Part shown: positions 10,201 through 20,900 of the stretch, in pieces
Layout of the letters: each line of letters starts with the position of its first letter
How positions within the stretch are numbered: the stretch's first letter is position 1
Origin: Aplectana chamaeleonis
Taxonomy: Eukaryota > Nematoda > Chromadorea > Rhabditida > Cosmocercidae
DNA length: 64,000 bases
NCBI GenBank assembly: GCA_029168955.1
Contig: JAPDOI010000133.1
Span: forward strand, 176,001 to 240,000
Reading direction: 5' to 3'
Translations under genes and position numbers: made by a program
Notes under the pieces: model-generated
Told to the model about the DNA's origin: nothing
Databases searched by the model: none
The model's input: only the letters and a program-made list of their open reading frames with translations

Positions 10201-12610
10201 AAACATTATCCTTACATGACTAACTCAACAAGTACTCGTATGAGGGACGGGTTTGCGATTGCTGTTCAACATTAGCCTGCCTTCCTATCGAATTGTCGCC
10301 ATTAGTCATCTTTAAATTTTGCAAAACTGCTGACATTCCCAGGATTCGAACCTGTGCATTTATGGCGCAGTCCAATCCACTTGGTCTTCGGAATCGAACC
10401 CTCGTCGCTTGACTCAAAGTGAGACTCATAGCACTGAGCCACCCGAACCGTGTTTACCGACGCTCAACTGGCATACACAAACATTATCCTTACATGACTA
10501 ACTCAACAAGTACTCGTATGAGGGACGGGTTTGCGATTGCTGTTCAACATTAGCCTGCCTTCCTGTCGAATTGTCGCCATTAGTCATCTTTAAATTTTGC
10601 AAAACTGCTGACATTCCCAGGATTCGAACCTGTGCATTTATGGCGCAGTCCAATCCACTTGGTCTTCGGAATCGAACCCTCGTCGCTTGGACTCAAAGTG
10701 AGACTCATAGCACTGAGCCACCCGAACCGTGTTTACCGACGCTCAACTGGCATACACAAACATTATCCTTACATGACTAACTCAACAAGTACTCGTATGA
10801 GGGACGGGTTTGCGATTGCTGTTCAACATTAGCCTGCCTTCCTATCGAATTGTCGCCATTAGTCATCTTTAAATTTTGCAAAACTGCTGACATTCCCAGG
10901 ATTCGAACCTGTGCATTTATGGCGCAGTCCAATCCACTTGGTCTTCAGAATCGAACCCTCGTCGCTTGGACTCAAAGTGAGACTCATAGCACTGAGCCAC
11001 CCGTCCCGTGTTCACCGACGCTCAACTGGCATACACAAACATTATCCTTACATGACTAACTCAACAAGTACTCGTATGAGGGACGGGTTTGCGATTGCTG
11101 TTCAACATTAGCCTGCCTTCCTATCGAATTGTCGCCATTAGTCATCTTTAAATTTTGCAAAACTGCTGACATTCCCAGGATTCGAACCTGTGCATTTATG
11201 GCGCAGTCCAATCCACTTGGTCTTCGGAATCGAACCCTCGTCGCTTGACTCAAAGTGAGACTCATAGCACTGAGCCACCCGAACCGTGTTTACCGACGCT
11301 CAACTGGCATACACAAACATTATCCTTACATGACTAACTCAACAAGTACTCGTATGAGGGACGGGTTTGCGATTGCTGTTCAACATTAGCCTGCCTTCCT
11401 GTCGAATTGTCGCCATTAGTCATCTTTAAATTTTGCAAAACTGCTGACATTCCCAGGATTCGAACCTGTGCAATTATGGCGCAGTCCAATCCACTTGGTC
11501 TTCGGAATCGAACCCTCGTCGCTTGACTCAAAGTGAGACTCATAGCACTGAGCCACCCGTCCCGTGTTTACCGACGCTCAACTGGCATACACAAACATTA
11601 TCCTTACATGACTAACTCAACAAGTACTCGTATGAGGGACGGGTTTGCGATTGCTGTTCAACATTAGCCTGCCTTCCTATCGAATTGTCGCCATTAGTCA
11701 TCTTTAAATTTTGCAAAACTGCTGACATTCCCAGGATTCGAACCTGTGCATTTATGGCGCAGTCCAATCCACTTGGTCTTCGGAATCGAACCCTCGTCGC
11801 TTGGACTCAAAGTGAGACTCATAGCACTGAGCCACCCGAACCGTGTTTACCGACGCTCAACTGGCATACACAAACATTATCCTTACATGACTAACTCAAC
11901 AAGTACTCGTATGAGGGACGGGTTTGCGATTGCTGTTCAACATTAGCCTGCCTTCCTGTCGAATTGTCGCCATTAGTCATCTTTAAATTTTGCAAAACTG
12001 CTGACATTCCCAGGATTCGAACCTGTGCAATTATGGCGCAGTCCAATCCACTTGGTCTTCGGAATCGAACCCTCGTCGCTTGGACTCAAAGTGAGACTCA
12101 TAGCACTGAGCCACCCGTCCCGTGTTTACCGACGCTCAACTGGCATACACAAACATTATCCTTACATGACTAACTCAACAAGTACTCGTATGAGGGACGG
12201 GTTTGCGATTGCTGTTCAACATTAGCCTGCCTTCCTATCGAATTGTCGCCATTAGTCATCTTTAAATTTTGCAAAACTGCTGACATTCCCAGGATTCGAA
12301 CCTGTGCATTTATGGCGCAGTCCAATCCACTTGGTCTTCGGAATCGAACCCTCGTCGCTTGGACTCAAAGTGAGACTCATAGCACTGAGCCACCCGTCCC
12401 GTGTTCACCGACGCTCAACTGGCATACACAAACATTATCCTTACATGACTAACTCAACAAGTACTCGTATGAGGGACGGGTTTGCGATTGCTGTTCAACA
12501 TTAGCCTGCCTTCCTATCGAATTGTCGCCATTAGTCATCTTTAAATTTTGCAAAACTGCTGACATTCCCAGGATTCGAACCTGTGCATTTATGGCACAGT
12601 CCAATCCACT
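7205..12610 (-). repeat. Tandem array, ~279-bp unit with two tRNA-type B boxes
   Basis: About eighteen highly similar units start near 7775, 8054, 8333, 8612, 8893, 9172, 9451, 9729, 10014, 10292, 10571, 10850, 11128, 11407, 11685, 11964, 12243 and 12522 (truncated), preceded by two diverged units near 7216 and 7495. Read on the minus strand each unit carries GTGGCTCAGTGCTATGAG (A-box-like), CACTTTGAGTC, GAGGGTTCGATTCC (B box) and, 30-40 bases on, a second B box CACAGGTTCGAATCCTGG. The anticodon-region stem does not pair, so these are not functional tRNA genes. Recurring 66-71-codon frames are translations of the repeat. Confidence 0.93.
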
Positions 12611-13580
12611 TACCACTCTGCTATACCACTCATGTTAAATATGCGACAATCGCTCCATGATATCCCTCCTTGGACAAGAGACCAGTGAAGAAACTTCTCT
12701 CCTGTGGCAAAAGTTCAGGGTGCCCGAATTCGAACCTCCATCGCTTGTACCGAAACCGAGATTCATACCACTGAGCTACCTATAGCTAATACGAGAACGC
12801 TCTACTGGCATACACAAACATTATCATTACATGCCTGACTCAACAAGTACGTGAGACGGGTTTGCGATTGCTGTTCAACATTAGTCTTCTACCGCATTAT
12901 CGTCATCTTTCTAGTGTTGTAAAGTATATGTCATGCCTAGGATTCGAACCTCAGACATTGCGTCACAGTCAACCTCGCACACCACTCCGCCATGCTGTGC
13001 ACATCCACCCTGCCACTGTGGCTCCCCAGCTAACCCATCACGGCCAAGCGATCATTCAGGAAACGTCTACTCCGTGACCAATTTGCTACACTCTCTGGAT
13101 TTGAACCTGCACCTCTAAAAAACGTTTTGCGACAAATACCACTAAGCCACCTCAGACGGACGTATGGAAACTCGTCCGTCAAACACATATCATTGACACA
13201 GTAGTTTCGAAGCAAATTGATCCAAAACATGGCGAACACTGCCGGAAAATCATAATGCAAACCAAAAAATTCTGGATTTTGAAATTAACTTGACTTAAAC
13301 TTGCTGACTCAAACTCAACTCAGCCCAGTGTTCACAATACGCTCAGCCGAAAAAGTCCAATGTTTGGCAAACGTGGCCAGAGATTTCACCCAGGTTAACC
13401 CCAAACTTTCGAAATTTTGTCCGAAATCCCTAAAATTAGCTGAAAATTGCTAAAATAAAATCCGACTGTTTTCGGAGTTTAGAAAAAATAATACAAAATC
13501 CAACCATAGAATTGCGGAAATCTATGAATTCCCAGAATTGGCTGCAGAGTGGAGAAACTTGCAGCCGAAAATTCACGCAA
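12600..13580 (-). repeat. tRNA-like SINE cluster, right flank of array
   Basis: Minus-strand tRNA-like modules follow the array: about 12575-12640, 12722-12785 (GTAGCTCAGTGGTATGA, the best A box in the window, then GAGGTTCGAATTC), 12937-13010 and 13085-13155. Gene order and sequence are the inverse of 2.69-3.21 kb and of 0.52-1.10 kb, and the word GGCTGCAAGTTTTT at about 520 returns inverted near 13560. This marks the probable outer limit of the inverted-repeat complex. No protein gene is seen. Confidence 0.7.
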
Positions 13581-13690
13581 AGTATAGCCACTAGTTGAAG
13601 AATCGTCCTAAGTCTTCCAAAATCTCCTTAAATAAGCCGGAATCACACAATCTCAATCAAGAGTCAGTGGAAAAAAAACCATCTATACAC

Positions 13691-13960
13691 TTGTTTATCT
13701 TGAATTGCACAAAACACGGTCCGCCAATAGTCCTCTAATTGGCCCGCTAGTACCGTAGCGTACGTCCACGACGCGTTCTCGGCAAACCCGAGTGTGCACC
13801 CGGTATGCAGAGCAATCGATTCGTCAATGCCGTCACTCGGCCACCCACCCTGCCACCCGGGTCTGCCGAGAACGCGTCGTGGACGTATGTACACTACGGT
13901 ACTAGCGCGCCAATTAGAGGACTATTGTCGGACCGTGTTTTGTGCGATTCAAGATAAACA
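13691..13960. mobile_element. MITE, ~270 bp, long TIRs
   Basis: The ends TTGTTTATCTTGAATTGCAC and GTGCGATTCAAGATAAACA are inverted copies, and the symmetry continues inwards for about 100 bases through CACGGTCCG, CCTCTAATTGG and ACGACGCGTTCTCGGCA. There is no transposase frame. It is a non-autonomous DNA transposon of unknown superfamily. Confidence 0.8.
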
Positions 13961-14113
13961 GAGTATAAAATCTCCAACTTCAGGCGATTCCCCGCGGAAA
14001 ATGTCCAAAAATAGTTTGCCAGCGACCGAAATGTGGGGCAACAACTACTGTATTTTCACGTAAAATTATAATTTAACTCAATTCAGACCGGAAAATTGCT
14101 CAAACTTGGTTTT

Positions 14114-14322
14114 TACAGTACTGGTCATAATTTTTGCGTTTTCGGCGGAAAAAAGCCTCTTTTCTCCCTCTTGTCATAACTCTGTTCAAAATTGTTCATT
14201 TGGGAAGCTAAAGTGATATTGGGAAGCAGCATTGTGTGCCCTTTCTTGTGGAATGACACATGGCTCACTATTCAACAATATACGAAGGCAAAAAAAACGC
14301 AAAAATTATGGCCAGTATTGTA
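14114..14322. mobile_element. Tc1/mariner-like MITE, ~209 bp
   Basis: Inverted termini TACAGTACTGGTCATAATTT and AAATTATGGCCAGTATTGTA enclose about 150 bases without a coding frame. The TA at each end and the CAGT-type terminus fit a Tc1/mariner-derived MITE (family knowledge). The superfamily call is inference. The rest of 13.96-14.91 kb is AT-rich and shows no gene; a short palindrome TAATTACCGTAAT / ATTACGGTAATTA lies at 14622-14658. Confidence 0.7.
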
Positions 14323-14910
14323 AGAGCTATAGGTAGCGAAGTTCCCGTGGTAAGCTATTCGAATTCCGGGGTTTTCCAATGAGGTTTTGCTAGGAAAAAA
14401 ACTAAAATTCGGTCAGAAAATTCTTTCAACCCTGCAAAAACGGTTGAAATTAGGAGAAACAAGTAGAATTTCAACATGGTAGAGAAAAAAAATCATGTAG
14501 AAAATAGGAAAGACTTTGCATGAAGAGATTCTCCTTACAGAGGGGCATATCCCAGGCCAGGTACCGCCCATTAACCCTTCCAGCCCACCTTTCCTTTTGT
14601 TAAAAATCTCCCTCTTCCTCCGTAATTACCGTAATGCAATGGTATTACGGTAATTAGAAGACCGGTATGGCGCTGAAATCTTTTGACTTCAGACACACAC
14701 ATATGTCCCATTGCGTCATATGGGATAATCTCTCCATCTGAATGGGACTAATCTCTACAAGCAGCGCACACAAATTTATGTCTTCGTTGACGCCATTACA
14801 TATATAATATATATTTATCAACATATATATTCAACAAAAACTATATAAATATTTTTTCATAAAATAACAAAAACAACAACAATAACAAACTCAACAAGTA
14901 ATAAATCCAA

Positions 14911-17900
14911 TTATTCACCTGAAAACAACTCCTCAATTTTTGAATAAACCTCTGTATCCGGGAAATTCACCCCGAGGAATAATCGCAATCCCTCGGTCAA
15001 TAGAGGATTCTTGTCTTTCACAAAAAGTGGCGCGAAAATCCGCCGCACTTTCGTCAATGAGGACTCCGAAAGCAGCTTGAACACTCGACGAATCACAGAT
15101 GAGACGGCTGCCGTCAGCGTACCCCATTCCACCACCTGCAAAATTGGATTTTATAGGATAATAGGAAAATTTACGAAACAAAGTTCAGATTGAATTGAGG
15201 TGAATTTTTTGATTTGTTAGGCTTACTTTTCACATTTTTTTTTCATTTTCAAGTTATTCCTCACTTTTTGCAGAGACGCGTCGCGGCCTGCGTGCGGTCT
15301 TCGGCGGTATAAATCAAAATTTCAAATTGGGTTAGGTTCAGACAATCCACATTTAAATCAATATTGACTCCATTCATAACATATTAAATGAACGCGTCGC
15401 GGCTCGCTCACGGTCTTCAGAGCCACAAATCAATAGATGTCGATACTACCGCTTTGTTGCTTTCTAAGGTCAGTTAGGCAGAAATAAATCCCGAGCTTCT
15501 CACATTCCAACCAATTTTTATGATACTCACCCAACACTAAAGGGAAGCGTCGCGGCTCGCGTGCTGTCTTCGGCGTTAGAAATCAATAGTTCAACGGAAT
15601 TAGCGCGTAGGCAATTTACTTTGTTATGTTAGGTAGCCATAAACTCAGATACTGTGCTTATCTGGGCTAAATTCCGGTCCGCAATTGCGTCTCGACACGC
15701 TTTGCGGCCGCACGCTCCCGAATCGGAAGAGCTTCCAGCGCCGCAGCCGCCGATCTGCTGACTCTAGGTGGGCTTTTGAAACTGGAAACTAAGAAAAATT
15801 AGAGAAAATTGTATAAAAAAGCCACGTGGGGTCGGCTTTGGCGCTGGAAACCCGACTGACTCGAGCGCGTGCGGCCGCAAAGCGTGTCGAGACGCAATTG
15901 CGGACCGGAATTCGGCCCAGATAAGCACAATATGTAATTCACCTCCGGCGTTGGAAATCAATACTTCAAAAGGATCGCATGAGCAAATTTCTTTGTTATG
16001 TTAGATAGCCATAAGCTCAGACAATCCACATTTAAATAAATATTGACTCTGTTCTTGGCATTTCAAATGGACGCGTCGCGGCTCGCATACGGTCTTTAGC
16101 GACAAAAATCGATTGATTTTGATATTATTGTTTTGTTGCTTTGTAAAGTCAATTAGGCTGTAATAAACCTCGAAAATCTCAAATCCAAAGTAATTTTCAA
16201 GATATTCACCCAACACTAAGAAGAAGCGTCGCGGCTTGCGTGCGGTCATCGACTTCACAAATCAATATTTCGAAAGGATCGTGCGCATACGCAGTTCACT
16301 TTGTAATGTTACGCAACCATAGACTCAGATAATCCACATTTAAATCAATGATGCCTCTAGCCATGAAATTTTGAATGGACGCGTCGCGGCCCGCCTACGG
16401 TCTTCAGCGCCGAAAAATCAATAGATTTCAATATTATCGCTTTGTGACGTCAGCTAGGCAGCAATAAATCTTGAACATCTCAGTTCCGAACTACTTTTCA
16501 AGACTTTCACCGTACTAAAGGGAAGCGTCGCGGCCTGCGTGCGGTAGTGAACCTTTGAAAAAAAATCTCACAAAGCAGCTGAGCGAAATGCTTGCTTTAA
16601 ATTGTTGGGTGTAGTATACTTTGTAAAAACGAAAATGTTATCACGCGTGCGTTCGCGAGCGATTCTGCTCTTTCTGTCTACCCTCAGCACTTTCGCTCAC
16701 TTGAAATTCTGTTACGCACAAACACGCCAAGGAACGTGGGCATTTCGTTTTTTCAAAACCTACAACCACTAATTGCCGGAAATTCACTCTCACGTTTTGG
16801 AGAAACGCGTCGCGGTTCGCGAGCGGTCATGAATGTGAGGAATCAGTAAACTTTGGTAAGCAGCGCAGATGTGTTATCGTCTTGTTGGGATAAGTAGCAT
16901 AGGTTTTCGAAAATGTCACTTCTGAAGTAATTTTCAAGGTCTTCTTTGCGCGTCGCGGCTCGCGCGCGTTCTCTTCATCTGGAAATCAATACCTTTCTAG
17001 CCGCGCACGCATTGTTGGTTTTCCCCAACGCACTCGAATCGTAAGGAACCGAAACATTTTCAAACATGTTCTTCTTGGTTTATTTTGAAGCTACATTGAG
17101 ACACATTGGAAGGCAGGCGTCGCGGCCTGCGCGCGGTTCTCAGCATCGAAAATCAATACTTTAATACGGTCACGCGCAAGTGAAGTTTGCTTCGTAAGGT
17201 TAGATAGGCAATATTTTCGGATAATTCACAACCAACTTCATTCTGCTTATGACGCCCTAAAAGGGAGCGACCCGGTTTGCGAGCTGTCTTGAGCGAAAGA
17301 AATCGATAATTTGGATACAGCCGTTCACAAGGATTTCTACCTTAACAGATCAAACGCTTAATGTTTTCAAGTACCCAATTTTTCGAATTCATATTGCATT
17401 TCGCTTTCCATGCACTGAAGAGACGCGTCACAAGCCGCAAAGGGTCATCAGTTCAAGAAATCAATACTTTTTAAAAATCGATTTAAGGATGCGTAAGGGT
17501 TCTTTACTTCATAACGCCAGAAAGCCATGCCCTTCAAACGATTATCCTCTATTTCGGCGTGAAATTTGATTCCGTCGATCGCGTGCGTGTGCGCGCGTAT
17601 GCTGCGTCTCCTTCTCAACCACCCTTTCCCGCTGCCTCTCCCCTCGCGTCGTGCACGCACGCGAAGGAGCAACGTTAATTTGGCTTCGAAATAATGTATA
17701 ACTTCTAATTTCATTTCAAAACTATTCAAGCCTTAAAAAACGCGTCACGAATTGCATGCGGTCCCCAGCGTCAGAAATCAATTAATTTTGACCTAGCTGT
17801 GCGCCAGTACAATTTAATCCATAGGACTTTCTAGTTAACAATTTTTTAGCTACAGACAAATGTCATGCCCGAAAGTGAAGCGTCGCGGTACGCGCGCGGT

Positions 17901-20900
17901 TACCAAGATCGGAAGATATCACGATTTTTCGTGTAAGCACAGAATACAAAGGACAGGTGCCTACCTTCAGAATAGTGATCGGTAAGACTTCATTCGCAAT
18001 GATATGATGAATCAGATCAGCTAGTCGAGTCCGAGCCCTGAGCTTCAGCGTCTCCACCTCTCGAATTCGATCCCACAACGCATACTGTGTCGTCAACTAA
18101 AATTTCAAAAAAAAAAGAAATAAATTGGTATTTTTTCAGAATAATATTCAATCTGAGTACATATTTTTGGTAGCTAATTCTCCGAAAAAATCAAATTCTG
18201 CCAGCGTCGCGCCGCATGACAGCGCGATGCGTGCCAAGATACGCCAACTCTGTTGGGATCCCCTCCCAGACTCACCGCGAATCGCTTGTCAAAGTCGCAG
18301 AACCTCGCAATCAGCATCGGATAGAACGGATTGAAAGTCTTCTCCTTCAGCAGCATTATGATGAGCACATAAATAATCTCCCGCTCCTGCTGGCCTTTCA
18401 GAGACAGTCGAAGAAGCCGCTCAAACGCACTATCCTCATCATCGGAGGTTGCTGAAAAAAAAAAGAATTCTTATATTAAAATTTAAAATTTAAAAATCAA
18501 TACAAAAAAATATTCTTCAAAAATCGATATTCCTCACCTACTGTGCAGAAAATATTCCGTCGAACATCCGTATTCATTTTGGCCCTTTTCGCCAGCTCTA
18601 CAATCTCTTCCGGGAACGCCTGCACATTTCTCGCCGCCACATCGCTGCCGCTCGCGGCCACGCCCTCGTGGACCACTTTATACGCGGAACCCACCACCCA
18701 CCTGAAAATCGAAAAAAAAAATTAGAATTTCGCCAAGAAAAAATTCATAAAAGGCTATCACCATCTTCCCCGCTCGTCAGCGTGAAGAATGTCGTCCAGC
18801 GACATGCCCAACTCCTTATCCGAAGCCAATTTATTTTCTGAAAAAAAAAACAAGGTTTCACTATTTTTTACAGGAATTTTCGAAAAAAAACGTACTTTTT
18901 CGCTGGCCATGGAAGAGCTTCAAATGATGTTCTATGACAGACATGTCGATGTTGGTCGGTGGAGCTTTTTGAAGCGTCTGCAAAGTTTCTCCGAGGAACT
19001 TAGCTCTTGGCCTGAATATAAAATCAATTTTGAGGACGAAAACACGTGTTTTCAACACAGCCAAACTCACAAAGCAGAAAACACGGCCACTTCCAGAGCT
19101 GCAGAGACCTTCGACATCTCTTCAGAGAACGCCGCCCATTGCGATCGACGCAGGACCTTGTAGGCATCTGAACACTAATAGGAATAACTACAGTCCAGGG
19201 CAGCGGAAAAAAGGCAGTTGTGCGGTTGCGTATTTCCAATTAACATACTGTAGGCTGCGCCATAATCGACGGCGAAACTAAATTTTTTTCATGAATTTTG
19301 AAGAATAAACACCGGAAACCCGTCCACTAAATCTCCCCATAAAGCTAGGGTTTTTTGATTCACTGTCATCCATCCCTTCATAGAAATCTATTTTAGGCAG
19401 TTCATACAATCATCGAAGAATGTTATGAGCTCCAGTTCGTCCACTGTAAATGCGCCATGCCAGAAACACTGCAAGTCTCAATAGCGCAGTGGATAGTGGT
19501 GCCACCAACCAGTCGCGAGCTCCCAGGTTCGAGTCTAATATCTGCCAAATATTCTGCAGAACAATATTTTTCACTTTTCAATGACGGTTATGATGAATGA
19601 ACTGTAAATAGAAAATGTGCTCAACGTTGTTCACCTTCAAAAACACCTTGTCAAAAATTTTGGCAGCACTGAGAATTGAACTTGAGCCTCCTGATGGGGA
19701 TCCGCGGCGATAACCACTGCGCTACAGAGATTTACAGGAGGACCTAACAAAGCGCAAGTTATTTCCAGCTCTCTAACCCCCCCCCAAATCTTTCTGCCAT
19801 TTCGTGATCACTAAAACCTTTCCAAGAACGTACTTTTGTGATTCTTTGCCGTGCAGGTTTGATAAACGGTGAAACTGGTTTATTAGTGGCCTGACGTTTC
19901 GAACAAATCGTAACCTTTCCAAGATTTTCGAAATTCTTCAGTCACTTTCTGCAGCATACCCAACTTTCTCTAATCTCTCCTAGCCTTCCCTAGCTTCATC
20001 GAGCCATCAGGTCTTTCGAGAAGTCACAGCTTTCTAGGCCTGTCACTATGAAATAATTCAGGAAGTCTTCACAAGCGTCCGTCCTCTTAGACTTGAGGAA
20101 GTTCTCGAAACATTCCAAGGGCTCTTCAGTACAGCCCTAGGGCTTTTTTCAGCCTTTTCAGTAGCCTCTTGAATTTCTAAAAGCTTTCAACGAGATCAGC
20201 GCTCTTCAAGACGTTTTTAAAAGTAGGAAGCGTCTTCAAAATTCTCGCTATTTTCTGGAGCTTTTCCTTCCTGAGCTTCTAGAGCTGCTTTGGGGCTCAT
20301 CGAACGTTTTCCCGCTTCTCCCTTGGCGCTTTTAGAAATTTGCTGAAACTTTTTGAAAGTCTCAGGGTGTTTTCTGGCACACAAAAAATAAAATCTACAA
20401 CCGGGCAAGGTAAAAACCATAGTAACTCTGTAGATAAAGTACAATTGTGTGGGAGAGCGGTCGTCCTAATCCAGGCAGGAATAGATATGAAACAGCAACC
20501 GCTCAAAAAATTGCTGAATCAAGTGATAAGGGTGGGTTACGGGGGTTTTTATCTTGCCCGGTTGTTGATTTTCTTTTTTGTTTCTGGCACACTTCACTTT
20601 GAATCTTCAAAATCACGCCACAAGTTTCTGGCATATTTGTCAACATTAGAACGTTCTCGTTTTAATTCTTTTTTTAAAGGTTTCCCGAATTCTATGGTAA
20701 GCCTCCGGCAATTCCCGGAACTGTTTGTGGAAATTACTTCCAATACCTAATTCAGTCTGCCAGCAAGCTATTGAGGACTCTAACCTCATGAGACTCAGCA
20801 ACTGCGGAATAGTCTAAAAAAGCGAGAAGACGCGGGAAAGCTCTTCTGAGACTACGTTATCGATCGTCGTAACGCGTCACCGTGTCGCTTCCTGCCGCTA

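Noticed and set aside
7277..12504. Recurring 66-71-codon open frames on both strands in the array
   Set aside because: They repeat because the DNA unit repeats, occur in several frames at once, and run through tRNA-like boxes. There is no sign of protein-level constraint.
7205..12610. CRISPR array
   Set aside because: The period is ~279 bases with the whole unit conserved. There are no short repeats with unique spacers, and the context is eukaryotic.
360..13155. Functional tRNA genes
   Set aside because: A and B boxes are good in several modules, but the anticodon stems do not pair and acceptor stems are missing, so I call them SINE-type relics.
15764..15961. Open frame over the TACTGTGC MITE (also 28893-29300)
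   Set aside because: The frame follows the inverted repeat and appears with the other MITE copies. No transposase motif is present.
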